17,429 nt of DNA from an uncultured Eisenbergiella sp. (GCA_948960675.1 CARDPF010000031.1:1-17429); one strand, 5' to 3'. Positions 1 to 8,483 are shown, counted from the stretch's first letter. Made by a program: numbers and translations. The notes: generated by a model not told the origin, from the letters alone.

Positions 1-1
1 G

Positions 2-829
2 GGGAACGTGGTATTTGTGTTCCACACCGGCTGTGGGATGGTGGTGACAACCGCTTATCCCAAGACTTCGTTTAGGGTTCCTTATGTGCATAATTTATTC
101 CAGAACGGCCCGGCAACCATGGGAGGGATCATTGCCGTCTTTGAGGAAAAACAGAGAAGGGGGGAGATTCCGGAAGGGGAGATAACGTTTGTCATGGTCA
201 GCGGGGACGGTGGCATGGATATCGGATTGGGCTCAGCCCTGGGGGCGGCGTGCCGCAACCAGAAGATGATTTTGTTTGAATATGACAATGGGGGCTATAT
301 GAACACCGGGTATCAGTTGTCTTACTCCACGCCCTATGGGGCAAAAAGCGCAACCTCCCATGTGGGAAAAGAAGGGTTTGGAAAAGACTTTTTCCACCGG
401 GATACGGCGCAGATCATGGCGGCTACGGGGATTCCTTATGTGGCGACCGTAGCGGAAAGCAATCCTGCAGATTTTATTAAAAAAGCCGCAAAGGCAGCAG
501 CATATGCAAACAGATTCGGCATGGCGTATGTAAAAGCACTGTCCGCATGTCCGCTAAACTGGAACGATAAACCGGAAACGGAAAGACAGGTCGTCGCTGC
601 GGCCGTGGATTGCTGTTTTTTCCCGTTATATGAGGTGGAGCAGGGAACCACACGTATCACCTACGATCCGGAGGCATTGGGTAAAAAACAGCCGGTGACC
701 GACTGGCTTTCCAGAATGGGAAGGACCAGGCACTTGCTCAAAGAAGAGTACGGGGAAGTGGTAGAAACCCTGCAGCGGGAAGTGGACAGACGTTATGCCC
801 GTTTAAAAGAAAAAAATAAGAGACCGTGA
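2..829 (+). CDS. 2-oxoacid:ferredoxin oxidoreductase, beta subunit (PorB/VorB type), 5'-truncated
   Basis: Thiamine-diphosphate-binding beta subunit of a pyruvate or branched-chain 2-oxoacid:ferredoxin oxidoreductase, a cytoplasmic enzyme that oxidatively decarboxylates a 2-oxoacid to acyl-CoA and reduces ferredoxin. The reading frame is open to the left edge (G-N-V-V-F), so the gene starts outside the window; the GTG at position 8 is only an internal codon. Visible signatures are HTGCGMV, NGPATMGG and the thiamine-diphosphate motif GDGG...YDNGGYMNTG, followed by ATGIPYVATV and a CPLNW segment, all usual for this family. The gamma, delta and alpha subunits presumably lie upstream. The sequence does not decide between pyruvate and ketoisovalerate as substrate. 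The C-terminus is charged and lysine-rich, and no terminator is obvious before the next promoter. Confidence 0.9.
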   Translation, partial: GNVVFVFHTGCGMVVTTAYPKTSFRVPYVHNLFQNGPATMGGIIAVFEEKQRRGEIPEGEITFVMVSGDGGMDIGLGSALGAACRNQKMILFEYDNGGYMNTGYQLSYSTPYGAKSATSHVGKEGFGKDFFHRDTAQIMAATGIPYVATVAESNPADFIKKAAKAAAYANRFGMAYVKALSACPLNWNDKPETERQVVAAAVDCCFFPLYEVEQGTTRITYDPEALGKKQPVTDWLSRMGRTRHLLKEEYGEVVETLQREVDRRYARLKEKNKRP

Positions 830-856
830 TGCGGCAAATGAAACGTGACGTCTTTC

Positions 857-885
857 TTGCATAAGGACAGGTATCATGCTAAAAT
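857..885 (+). promoter_or_regulatory. putative sigma-A promoter of the exonuclease gene
   Basis: A -35-like TTGCAT (857-862) and a -10 TAAAAT (880-885) are separated by 17 bases. TG at 877-878 gives an extended -10 (TGnTAAAAT). The expected start lies near 892, leaving a leader of roughly 65 bases before the ATG at 960. The -35 matches the consensus poorly, so the extended -10 is the main support. Confidence 0.5.
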
Positions 886-959
886 GTCTTAATGGAATAG
901 GGCAATAGTCAGGTACCGGACAGGGGTTCCGGAATGGTTTTGGGGACAGAGAGGGCGGC

Positions 960-1928
960 ATGAACTATATAGTTTTGGATTTGGAGTGGAATCAGGCGTC
1001 GGAGGCCAACGACGAAAGAAGTAAAATGCTGGCGTTTGAAATTATCGAAATAGGCGCCGTGAAACTCAACAGCCGCATGGAGACCATGGATACTTTCCAT
1101 GAACGGATCAAACCGCAGGTATATGGCGAGATGCATAAGGTTACGGAGCGGTTGATCCAGATTCACATGGCAGACTTGAAAAACTGCAGGATTTTTACGG
1201 AAGTGATGGAGGATTTCCTGCATTGGTGCGGAGACAGCGTAATGTTTGCGACATGGGGACCCATGGATTTGACGGAACTGCAGAAGAATATGGTATTTTT
1301 CGGCATGGAACCCCTGGGGATAGGCCCACTGCGCTTTTTCGATGTGCAGAAGCTTTTCAGCATTGCCTATGAGGATCAAAAAAGCCGGAAAAGCCTTGAA
1401 TATGCGGTGAACTATTTAGGGCTTTCTGTGGGGGAGCCGTTTCACCGGGCAATCAGCGATGCGGTATATACGGCGCAGATTTTGCAGCAGATCAAGGATC
1501 CCATTGCCCTGCAGCGCGTCTCTTTTGATACGTTTTGCCTGCCAAAGGATCACAGGAGCGAGATTCACATTGTATTTGACAGTTATGCGAAATATATATC
1601 ACGGGCATTTCCGGATAAGGAGACTTTAATGGCGGACCGGGAGGTGATTTCCACAAGATGTTACCTGTGCCACAGGAACCTGCGGCGTAAGATCAAGTGG
1701 TTTTCACAAAACAGCAAACATTACTATAGTCTTTCCTATTGTGAGGTGCATGGCTATATGAAGGGAAAGATCCGGATTAGGAAAACGGATCACGACACGG
1801 TTTTTGCGGTCAAGACAACCCGGCTGATTCCGGAGGAGGAGACAGACAAAATCCGGCAGAAGAAGGAACGGATCAAGGAACTAAGAAGGATGCACAGGCA
1901 CCGGGAAAAGGAAAAAAAGGAAGCATAA
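960..1928 (+). CDS. DEDDh-family 3'-5' exonuclease with C-terminal zinc-ribbon-like module
   Basis: Exonuclease of the RNase T/DNA polymerase III epsilon superfamily, close in style to the KapD-like proteins of Firmicutes. The catalytic set is visible: D7 and E9 in IVLDLEWNQ, D103 in ATWGPMDL, and H162/D167 in FHRAISDAVYTA, which is the DEDDh order. It should remove nucleotides from the 3' end of RNA or DNA in the cytoplasm using two metal ions; the substrate cannot be read from sequence. After the exonuclease domain (about 1-185) the protein continues with C234-x2-C237...C261-x2-H264, a plausible zinc ribbon, and a very basic Lys/Arg/Glu tail that may contact nucleic acid. The start follows a GAGGG-like site. 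The gene is monocistronic, with its own promoter and a terminator directly behind it. Confidence 0.85.
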   Translation: MNYIVLDLEWNQASEANDERSKMLAFEIIEIGAVKLNSRMETMDTFHERIKPQVYGEMHKVTERLIQIHMADLKNCRIFTEVMEDFLHWCGDSVMFATWGPMDLTELQKNMVFFGMEPLGIGPLRFFDVQKLFSIAYEDQKSRKSLEYAVNYLGLSVGEPFHRAISDAVYTAQILQQIKDPIALQRVSFDTFCLPKDHRSEIHIVFDSYAKYISRAFPDKETLMADREVISTRCYLCHRNLRRKIKWFSQNSKHYYSLSYCEVHGYMKGKIRIRKTDHDTVFAVKTTRLIPEEETDKIRQKKERIKELRRMHRHREKEKKEA

Positions 1929-1932
1929 AAGA

Positions 1933-1977
1933 GGGATGGGAATTTAGCGGCAGGCTGCTAAATTCCCATCCCCTTTT
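1933..1977. terminator. bidirectional intrinsic terminator
   Basis: A perfect 16-bp inverted repeat (1933-1948 with 1957-1972) encloses an 8-base loop. It is followed by TTTT at 1974-1977 on the plus strand and by TCTTTT on the minus strand (1927-1932). It serves the plus-strand exonuclease gene and the convergent minus-strand carboxypeptidase gene, whose stop codon (1976-1978) overlaps the edge of the hairpin. Confidence 0.9.
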
Positions 1978-3493
1978 AAAGGTTTTTGGTATAACGGTCA
2001 AAATCAATAAGGTTATTGCGCCGTCTGCGGCGGCTCATAATCATCCTGCGTCGTTTGCTCAGCCTACGGTTATGCAGGATTTTACCGGTGATAAAGAGAA
2101 TGAGCAGCAGACCGGCGGCACAACCGACGATAATGGCTGCCTTTTTCACGTCCAGAAGAAGGACATCTTTATTCTTTACGGTTGTGGAAGTACTTTTTTG
2201 CAGAACTGCAGCATCAGCCGGTATGCCGGTTTCGGTATCCCTGTCTTCCATGGGGATGGAAGGCAGGGCATCAAAATCAAAAAATTCTGTCCGGTGGGAA
2301 AAAAGTACAGGGGCCATGCCCAAAATTTTTCCCTGATAGCTATAGGTGATCAGGGCCGCTTCATTTTCCGGCAGATTATCGTAGCTTAAGGTGGAAGTGA
2401 CATCCTGAAAGGAGATGTCTGCAGGAGCCACCAGATAAGCGTTTGGGTCAATGAAACAAAGGGGCTCGCCGTTGCCAAAAATATCGCTTTCCGTCATAAA
2501 GCTGCCGCTTCCCCGGACGTTATAGGCGGTATCGTTTGCCGCAATATTCACGGCATTGAAATTGCTGAACCCGTAATTAAATAGATCCACCGTATCCGTA
2601 AACTGCATGGGCGACTCGTCCTGCATCACCACGCAAATCAGCTTTAATCCGTCTTTTTCCGCACAGGAGACAAGGCTTTGGCGGGCAATGCTGGTATATC
2701 CTGTTTTGCTGCCGACCAGATACTCGTAAGCATAGGGCTTTCCGGGAAGAAGGTTGTTTTTGCTGTTTGGAACCAGTTCCCGGGACAGGGTAGGGCTTTC
2801 GGGTATTACGTAGCTTAACGTATTGGACATCTTACACAGGAGCTCATCGGAAAAATATTGCCGCGCAATCAGGGCCAAATCATGTGCGGTAGTGTAATGC
2901 TCGTCGTCGTGTATGCCGTTTGTGGTGACAAAATGGGAGTTTGTGCAGCCAAGGCTTTGGGCCGTCTCATTCATAAGGCTGACAAAGGCGTCGATGCTGC
3001 CACTGACGTGTTCCCCAATGGCATTGGCGCATTCGTTGGCAGAGCCGACCATCAGGGCATACAGGGATTGCTCCATGGTAAGGGACTCCCCCGGCTTGAT
3101 GCCAATATTGGCATCCTCCAGCCAATTGATGCTGTTGACTGCCTTTGCGGAATATTCCACGGTTTCGTCCAGTGAGGAATGCTGTCTGGCAATGTAACCG
3201 GTAAGGATTTTGGTGGTGCTGGCGGGATATAGTTTCTCGTGGATGTTTTTTTCGTAAAGGATCGTGCCTGTATTGGCCTCCAGTAAAATGGCCGATTTGG
3301 CACTGACGGCAGGGCCTTGGGGCCAGCCTGCAATTTCATTGCTCTCCACCGTCATGAGTTTATTGCTTTCTGCCTGGGCCTGATAATCAATCTGTGCTGC
3401 ATGGACGGGCAAATAAGAAGCCGCTGCCGGACAGAAACCGAGAACCGTCATTATGATAAAAGAAAAGATTTTCCTTTTCCGAAAAGTTTTCAT
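1976..3493 (-). CDS. D-alanyl-D-alanine carboxypeptidase (peptidase S11, DacA/DacF type), membrane-anchored
   Basis: Penicillin-binding serine D,D-carboxypeptidase that trims the terminal D-Ala from peptidoglycan pentapeptides outside the membrane. All three active-site motifs are present: S92-T-T-K95 (SxxK), S151-A-N153 (SxN) and K263-T-G265 (KTG). The N-terminus has a basic start and a hydrophobic stretch to about residue 33, a likely Sec signal peptide. Residues about 452-470 form one hydrophobic segment, followed by an Arg-rich tail, so the protein is probably held by a C-terminal transmembrane helix with a cytoplasmic basic end. Many S11 enzymes instead use an amphipathic helix. The intervening region (about 290-440) matches the position of the C-terminal beta domain. 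The start is supported by a GAAGGTG site about 8 bases upstream. At 505 residues it is longer than typical DacA (about 400-440). Confidence 0.9.
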   Translation of the reverse strand: MKTFRKRKIFSFIIMTVLGFCPAAASYLPVHAAQIDYQAQAESNKLMTVESNEIAGWPQGPAVSAKSAILLEANTGTILYEKNIHEKLYPASTTKILTGYIARQHSSLDETVEYSAKAVNSINWLEDANIGIKPGESLTMEQSLYALMVGSANECANAIGEHVSGSIDAFVSLMNETAQSLGCTNSHFVTTNGIHDDEHYTTAHDLALIARQYFSDELLCKMSNTLSYVIPESPTLSRELVPNSKNNLLPGKPYAYEYLVGSKTGYTSIARQSLVSCAEKDGLKLICVVMQDESPMQFTDTVDLFNYGFSNFNAVNIAANDTAYNVRGSGSFMTESDIFGNGEPLCFIDPNAYLVAPADISFQDVTSTLSYDNLPENEAALITYSYQGKILGMAPVLFSHRTEFFDFDALPSIPMEDRDTETGIPADAAVLQKSTSTTVKNKDVLLLDVKKAAIIVGCAAGLLLILFITGKILHNRRLSKRRRMIMSRRRRRNNLIDFDRYTKNL

Positions 3494-3774
3494 ACGCTAA
3501 ACACCTTCTCACATAAATATTGCGGCCTTTTAAAAGCCGGATATTTTTATCTTACACTATTCTGCAAAAAAAATTAAGACCTGTAACAAAATTTACTAAA
3601 TTTTTAGGAAGGGTTAATAACCCGTGTCATTGGTTAAGTAACAGTTCAACTTGTCCAAAGCGTTACCTTTTTTTACAATTTCCTAAAAGATTTTGCCGTA
3701 TAATGTGGTATTACGAAATATATTGTGATAATATTAGAATAATTTAAAGATGGTGAAATGTGGAAGGGGCGGCT
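3494..3774. promoter_or_regulatory. divergent AT-rich intergenic region with two GGTTA/TAACC dyads
   Basis: About 280 bases of AT-rich DNA separate the minus-strand carboxypeptidase gene from the plus-strand metallopeptidase gene. A perfect TATAAT lies at 3699-3704 on the plus strand but without a convincing -35. Two inverted repeats lie centrally: GGGTTAATAACCC at 3611-3623 and GGTTAAGTAAC at 3632-3642, with centres about 20 bases apart. A third palindrome-like element, CGGCcTTTTAAAAGCCG, lies just upstream of the carboxypeptidase ribosome binding site. I see no ORF with coding character and no confident promoter for the carboxypeptidase. Confidence 0.4.
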
Positions 3775-4506
3775 GTGAAAAAGACGATCGTGATCAATCG
3801 GGTTCCTGTTGTCTATGAATTGCAGTATAAAAATGTAAAGAGGATTAACCTGCGCATCCACAGGGATGGCGGGGTGCATGTCTCGGCAAACCGTTTTGTG
3901 GGGCAGGAGCAGATTGACTGTTTTCTCTTACAGAACGGGGCGTTTATTTTGGAAACCCTGGAGCGGTTTGGGCGGATGCGGGAGGCCGGGGACGGCATGG
4001 CCATGGGAAGGAACCGCCAATATGGGAATGGGGACTGCCTGTATTTGGGGGGGAATCCCTACTGCCTGCAGGTGGTAAGCGGCGGCAGGGAGTCAGTGGA
4101 GGAATTTGGGGACATTCTTTTGGTGACGCAAAAGGATGTTTCGGATGCAGGACGGCGCAAAAAAATGGTAGAGAAATTTCTGTCCGGCCGGTGTAAAAGG
4201 GAGATTGATACCATTTGTAAAAAAGTGTATCCGGATTTCGAGCGGCTCGGCGTAAGCTGGCCGGAAATCCGGATACGGAGCATGGTATCCCGCTGGGGAA
4301 GCTGTCAGCCTACGAAGGGCGTGCTGACTTTTGCGCGGCAATTGACAGAGGTGCCAAAAAGCTGTATGGAATATGTGGTGGTACATGAGTTTGCCCATTT
4401 TATTTACCCGGATCACTCTCCCCGTTTTCATTCCTTTTTGTTTGAAATCATGCCGGACTGGAAGGAACGGTGCAAGCTGTTGAACAGCCGGGCCTGGGTG
4501 AGGTAG
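3775..4506 (+). CDS. YgjP-like (DUF45/M48-like) zinc metallopeptidase
   Basis: Small metallopeptidase-fold protein of the YgjP/WLM type. Its C-terminal third carries the family signature SRWGSCQ...LTFARQL followed by HEFAH, the HExxH zinc motif, then a downstream His in PDHSPRFH. The family is common in bacteria; several members sit beside restriction or DNA-repair genes, but none do here, and the substrate is unknown. No signal peptide or transmembrane segment is visible, so it is presumably cytoplasmic. I prefer the GTG at 3775 (protein begins with K-K-T-I-V) because GGAAGGGG lies 5 bases upstream; the GTG at 3760 would add five residues and has a weaker site. The 3' end overlaps the convergent HAD gene by 59 bases. 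Confidence 0.8.
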   Translation: MKKTIVINRVPVVYELQYKNVKRINLRIHRDGGVHVSANRFVGQEQIDCFLLQNGAFILETLERFGRMREAGDGMAMGRNRQYGNGDCLYLGGNPYCLQVVSGGRESVEEFGDILLVTQKDVSDAGRRKKMVEKFLSGRCKREIDTICKKVYPDFERLGVSWPEIRIRSMVSRWGSCQPTKGVLTFARQLTEVPKSCMEYVVVHEFAHFIYPDHSPRFHSFLFEIMPDWKERCKLLNSRAWVR

Positions 4507-5320
4507 CGGCGAGGACTTTTTGGATTTCCTTTATGCTGTCAAAGATCCAGGTAGGTCTGGTGTTCCCCGATTCAATGTCCTGCAGTGTGGATTCGCCGGA
4601 AAGTACGCAGATCGTATCCACCCCGGCGTTGATACCGGCGGCGATGTCCGTGTAAAGCCGGTCGCCGACAATGACGGCATCTGTAGCGTCGGTTCCCAGC
4701 ATTTGCAGCACGCACTCTACCATGACGGGTTGAGGTTTTCCGATAAAAAACGGCGTTTTACCGGTGGCGTTTTTTAACATAATGCTCATGGAACCGCAGT
4801 CGGGAATATAGCCGAAGCTGACCGGACAGACCAGATCAGGATTGGTAGCCAGATAGGCTACGTCCCGTCCCAGCATCATGCAGGTATTGCGGATTTTTTC
4901 CGAGGTGCTTTCCGTGTCAAAGCCGATGAGGACCACCGTTGCCCGGTCATCCACCTGTGTCACAACCGTTATGCCGGAATCGGACAGTTCCCTGACGAGG
5001 GAACGGGTGCCCATGCAGTAAACGGTTTGGCCGGGGTAATGCTTTTTTAAGTAAAAAGCGGTTGCCTGGCTGGAGGTGTAAAAATGGGAGGCGTCGGCAC
5101 GGATGCCCATGCTGTTTACTTTTTGCACATAGTCCGCCACTGATTTGGACGAATTGTTTGTGATAAAAATATAGCGGCCCCCGTTTGCTTCGATCTGTGC
5201 AAGAAAGTCCAATGTGCCGTCAAAAATCCGGTTTTCGTTGTAAATCGTGCCGTCCATATCCAGAAGGAAGAGCTTCTTGTAAAGGAGGGCGTCTGCGTTT
5301 TTTCCCTGCTTATCGGTCAT
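4448..5320 (-). CDS. HAD-IIA family phosphatase (NagD/PGP-like)
   Basis: Haloacid-dehalogenase phosphatase of subfamily IIA, which hydrolyses small phosphorylated metabolites in the cytoplasm; the natural substrate varies between members and cannot be assigned. Motifs: D21-M-D23-G-T (nucleophile and acid/base), ITNNSS around 53-58 (motif II plus the IIA-specific Asn pair), K195 in IGKPQP (motif III), and GDRLYTD at 219-225 (motif IV, metal ligands). The cap domain lies between motifs II and III, as expected for IIA. Length (290) is slightly above usual because of a Pro/Ser/Cys-containing tail of about 20 residues encoded opposite the end of the metallopeptidase gene. The start is supported by an AGGAGA site. 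A promoter candidate lies inside the 3' end of tauE, so it may be transcribed separately. Confidence 0.88.
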   Translation of the reverse strand: MTDKQGKNADALLYKKLFLLDMDGTIYNENRIFDGTLDFLAQIEANGGRYIFITNNSSKSVADYVQKVNSMGIRADASHFYTSSQATAFYLKKHYPGQTVYCMGTRSLVRELSDSGITVVTQVDDRATVVLIGFDTESTSEKIRNTCMMLGRDVAYLATNPDLVCPVSFGYIPDCGSMSIMLKNATGKTPFFIGKPQPVMVECVLQMLGTDATDAVIVGDRLYTDIAAGINAGVDTICVLSGESTLQDIESGNTRPTWIFDSIKEIQKVLAATSPRPGCSTACTVPSSPA

Positions 5321-5413
5321 GGCCTGTTGTCTCCTGTGTCAAAGTGCATTTTCAATAAATGCGTTTGCCTTTGTGTACTGTATCATGCACGTCAAAGGAT
5401 ATGCTACTCTGGC

Positions 5414-5443
5414 AGTATAACACAGGTCAGAAGAGTTTTACAA
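5414..5443 (-). promoter_or_regulatory. putative promoter of the HAD phosphatase gene
   Basis: On the minus strand, TTGTAA (5438-5443) and TATACT (5414-5419) are separated by 18 bases. The -35 overlaps the last codons of the tauE-like gene. A leader of about 85 bases would follow, containing a weak CCTTTG/CAAAGG dyad without a T-run. Confidence 0.45.
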
Positions 5444-6194
5444 GCATCATTACCGCACCCAATGCGGCCAGTACGATTCCGGTCATGCGGTTTAAGGTTT
5501 TGGCATCGGCCTTGTTGGCGATCTTTGCGGCGGCCTGTGCGCCGATCAGGGTGGCGGCGATGCAGATGACAAAGGCAGTAGGATCAGGGAGGCCGCCGAT
5601 GGCAAAATGGGAGGCGGCGCCCGTAAATGCGGTGAAGGACATGATAAATACGCTGGTGCCCACTGCCGTTTTCAGTTCATATCCAAGGACGCTGGTGAGG
5701 ATCAGGAGCATCATCATGCCTCCTCCAGCACCGATAAAACCACAGATAAAGCCAATTACGGTACCGGAAAGCAGGGACTGGACAAATTTCTGGCGGGCAG
5801 TTTTGGAGGCCTGCACTTCTTTGGTCGTCATGACAGGCTTGATAATGAATTTAACGCCGAGAAGGAAGGTCATAAAGACGGACATGTTGCCCATGGCCGT
5901 GCCGGGTACTTTGGAGGCGATAAAGCTTCCGAAAAGGGTGAAAAGTAGTACGGTGACGAGCATCACCAGACCGTTTTTGATGTCCAAGTTTTTGTTTTTC
6001 CCGTAAGTATAGGCGCTGGCCGCAGAGGCCAGCACATCGGAGGCCAGCGCGATGCCCACCGCCTCATAGGGCTCAAAACCAAGAAAGGTGATGAGCATGG
6101 GGGAAATGACGGCGGCGGCGGACAGTCCGGCAAAGCCGGTGCCGATACCTGCGCCTAACCCTGCGATGATGCATACGATAAGTTTAATCAGCAT
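5427..6194 (-). CDS. TauE/SafE-family (DUF81) membrane transporter, putative sulfite/organic anion exporter
   Basis: Integral membrane protein of the TauE/SafE family, whose characterised members are linked to export of sulfite, sulfoacetate or related organosulfur anions. The 255-residue length and roughly eight hydrophobic segments fit the family. Two homologous halves are visible: the first starts with GLGAGIGTGFAGLSAAAVI...EAVGIALASDVLAS, and the second repeats it as GFICGFIGAGGGMMMLL...TAVGTSVFIMSFTA. The gene overlaps the upstream marR by 7 bases (ATGCTGA) and its AAGGAGA site lies within marR, so translation is coupled. It is the last gene of the ftsH-marR-tauE operon. The transported substrate is inference only. 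Confidence 0.87.
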   Translation of the reverse strand: MLIKLIVCIIAGLGAGIGTGFAGLSAAAVISPMLITFLGFEPYEAVGIALASDVLASAASAYTYGKNKNLDIKNGLVMLVTVLLFTLFGSFIASKVPGTAMGNMSVFMTFLLGVKFIIKPVMTTKEVQASKTARQKFVQSLLSGTVIGFICGFIGAGGGMMMLLILTSVLGYELKTAVGTSVFIMSFTAFTGAASHFAIGGLPDPTAFVICIAATLIGAQAAAKIANKADAKTLNRMTGIVLAALGAVMMLVKLF

Positions 6195-6628
6195 GATTCC
6201 AAATTCTCCTTAATATTTTTGAATAGCTTTTCCATTAAAAGGTCAAGGGTATGGCGTTCTTCCGGCGTAAAGCTACCGAAAGCGCAGGCCAGAAAGTCCC
6301 GTTGGTTTGCCTGTGCGTCCGCCACAACGGCGCTTGCCGCAGGAAGGATGGACAGGCGCAGGATGCGCCTGTCTTTTTGGTCCTCATAGCTACTAAGAAA
6401 GCCTTGGCGGATCAGGGAATCCACTGCTTTGGATACGCAGGATTTGGAGAGCAGCCGCAGTTCGCAGATTTCTTTTGCAGTGTTATAATCCGGATTGTTG
6501 GCCAGAAACAGAAGAATGTTTACTTCTATGGGGGACAGGTTGTAGCGTTTGGCCATTCCCCTTATTTTTTTTGCATAAAGCCGCCGGAACTGGCTGCCGA
6601 AAAGCAGCGCTTCAGTGGGTTGCAGCAT
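6188..6628 (-). CDS. MarR-family transcriptional regulator
   Basis: Winged-helix dimeric repressor of the MarR family, 146 residues, typical size. The DNA-binding region covers about residues 30-95: LSPIEVNILLFL, then AKEICELRLLSKSCVSKAVDSLIRQG as helix-turn-helix, and the wing with the family D-x-R-R signature (KDRRILRLSI, residues 85-93). It sits between ftsH and tauE, overlapping ftsH by 17 bases and tauE by 7. Its AGGAGG site lies inside the ftsH coding region. The natural target is the paired dyad upstream of ftsH, so the operon is probably autoregulated. Cysteines occur at 55, 64 (in the recognition helix) and 146 (last residue); a thiol- or sulfur-responsive mechanism is possible but unproven. 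Confidence 0.9.
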   Translation of the reverse strand: MLQPTEALLFGSQFRRLYAKKIRGMAKRYNLSPIEVNILLFLANNPDYNTAKEICELRLLSKSCVSKAVDSLIRQGFLSSYEDQKDRRILRLSILPAASAVVADAQANQRDFLACAFGSFTPEERHTLDLLMEKLFKNIKENLESC

Positions 6629-8483
6629 CGGTTAACGCCTCCTGCTTTTTCAACAGAATTTCCATGAATTCGTCCCCGGTAATGGTTTCGTGTTCATACA
6701 GGTATTTGGCAAGTTCGTGAAGCTTGGGCAGGTTTTCCTGCAGGATTTTTGCAGCCTTTTCATGTTGGGCGCGGACAACGGCGACGGTTTTTTGGTCGAT
6801 TTTGGTCTGGGTTTCTGCGGAACAGGCCAGGGAGGCGTCGCCTCCAAGGTATTGGTTGGAGACGGTTTCCATGGCTACCATGTCAAATTCATCGCTCATG
6901 CCATAACGGGTAATCATGGCACGGGCAAGCTTTGTCGCCTGCTCGATATCGTTGGAAGCGCCGGTGGTGACGGAATGGAAAATCAATTCTTCCGCCGCAC
7001 GCCCCCCTGTGAAGGTTGCGATTTTATTTTCCAGTTCTTCCTTGGACATCAGGAAATGTTCGCCGTCTTCGACCTGCATGGTATAGCCCAAAGCGCCGCT
7101 GGTACGGGGAATGATGGTAATTTTGTGTACCGGTGCGGAATTACTTTGCATGGCTGCCACCAGCGCGTGCCCGATTTCATGGTAGGAGACGATGAGCTTC
7201 TCCTTTTCGGACAATACGCGGTTCTTTTTCTGGTAGCCTGCAATGACGACTTCAATGCTTTCCTCCAGATCTGCCTGATTGGCAAAACGGCGGCCGCTGC
7301 GGACGGCACGCAGCGCAGCTTCGTTGACAATATTGGCCAATTCCGCGCCGGAGGCGCCGGAGGCGGCTTTGGCAATCTCGCGGAAATTTACATTATCTGA
7401 TATTTTAATTTTTTTTGCATGGACTTTGAGGATATCCTCGCGGCCCTGCAGGTCGGGCAGTTCCACGGGAATGCGCCGGTCAAAACGTCCCGGGCGTGTC
7501 AGGGCGGGATCCAGGGAATCGGGCCGGTTGGTGGCGGCCAAAATTACAACGCCTTTGGAGCCGTCAAAGCCGTCCATTTCGGTGAGCAGCTGGTTAAGGG
7601 TTTGTTCCCGCTCGTCGTTTCCGCCGATGTTGCCGTCACGCTTTTTGCCGATGGTGTCGATTTCGTCGATAAAAACAATGCAGGGCGCTTTTTCATTGGC
7701 CTGTCGGAACAGGTCGCGCACCTTTGCCGCGCCCATGCCGACAAACATTTCCACAAAGTCGGAGCCGGAGATGGAGAAAAACGGAACTTCCGCTTCCCCG
7801 GCTACGGCCTTGGCAAGGAGGGTTTTTCCGGTTCCGGGAGGGCCTACAAGCAGTGCGCCCTTTGGCATGGAGGCGCCGATATCGCGGTATTTTTCCGGAT
7901 TGTGCAAAAAGTCTACGAGCTCTGTCAGGAGTTCTTTGGCTTCATCCTCTCCCGCCACATCCATAAATTTGATTCCCGTGGAAGACTTTACATAAACCTT
8001 GGCGTTGCTTTTGCCAAAGGACATGGCGCCGCCGGGGCCTCCGGCCATGTTTTTGGCCATCCATTTCTGCAGGAGGAGGCCGATGCCAAAAAAGATCAGG
8101 GCGGGCATGATAAGTCCCACAAGAAGGCTCATCAGGGGGGACTGGCGGGTAGGGATGGCGCTTGCAAATTCGGCCCCGGATGTATAAATGCGGTTTACCA
8201 GTTCGTCGCTCATGTTTATGATACCGGTTTTGCAGGTCTGGGTGCGGTCGCTGTCCGGGATTTTTACCGTATAATAGATGGTGTAGTTTTGTGCGTCGAA
8301 TTCCACCTGTCCCACCTGCTGGGAGTCCAGGTTCATAAGAAACTCGCTGTAGCTGGTCTCCCGGATGCTGCGTTCCAACAGTCCCGGAAAGACGAAGATG
8401 TTTAGCAGAAAAATGAGAAGCAGCGCACCCAGCGCATAGGCGCCCAGCACTTTTTGCGGCTTTTTGTTGTCATTGGTGGTCAT
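6612..8483 (-). CDS. ftsH: ATP-dependent zinc metalloprotease FtsH (accessory-type)
   Basis: Membrane-anchored AAA+ protease that unfolds and degrades membrane and soluble proteins. Layout: transmembrane helix about 13-34, extracytoplasmic domain, second helix about 117-138, linker, AAA domain with Walker A GPPGTGKT (214-221), pore loop FVGMG (247-251), Walker B IVFIDEID (269-276) and the second region of homology [21 protein letters not shown], then the M41 peptidase domain with H435-E-I-G-H439 and the third zinc ligand D512 (ASNDIEQAT). The peptidase motif is HEIGH rather than the common HEAGH; catalytic residues are intact. Length (623) is normal. It is first in an operon with marR and tauE, unlike the usual tilS-hpt-ftsH setting, which suggests a second, regulated FtsH copy. 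The start has an AAGGAGGA site. Confidence 0.95.
   Translation of the reverse strand: MTTNDNKKPQKVLGAYALGALLLIFLLNIFVFPGLLERSIRETSYSEFLMNLDSQQVGQVEFDAQNYTIYYTVKIPDSDRTQTCKTGIINMSDELVNRIYTSGAEFASAIPTRQSPLMSLLVGLIMPALIFFGIGLLLQKWMAKNMAGGPGGAMSFGKSNAKVYVKSSTGIKFMDVAGEDEAKELLTELVDFLHNPEKYRDIGASMPKGALLVGPPGTGKTLLAKAVAGEAEVPFFSISGSDFVEMFVGMGAAKVRDLFRQANEKAPCIVFIDEIDTIGKKRDGNIGGNDEREQTLNQLLTEMDGFDGSKGVVILAATNRPDSLDPALTRPGRFDRRIPVELPDLQGREDILKVHAKKIKISDNVNFREIAKAASGASGAELANIVNEAALRAVRSGRRFANQADLEESIEVVIAGYQKKNRVLSEKEKLIVSYHEIGHALVAAMQSNSAPVHKITIIPRTSGALGYTMQVEDGEHFLMSKEELENKIATFTGGRAAEELIFHSVTTGASNDIEQATKLARAMITRYGMSDEFDMVAMETVSNQYLGGDASLACSAETQTKIDQKTVAVVRAQHEKAAKILQENLPKLHELAKYLYEHETITGDEFMEILLKKQEALTDAATH

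Noticed and set aside
5359..6006. Plus-strand ORF of 215 codons opposite the tauE-like gene
   Set aside because: Antisense to a clear transporter with internal duplication; no start signal and no domain.
6690..8405. Long plus-strand ORFs of 236 and 328 codons opposite ftsH
   Set aside because: They mirror the highly conserved FtsH reading frame; they carry no recognisable domain and arise from its codon bias.
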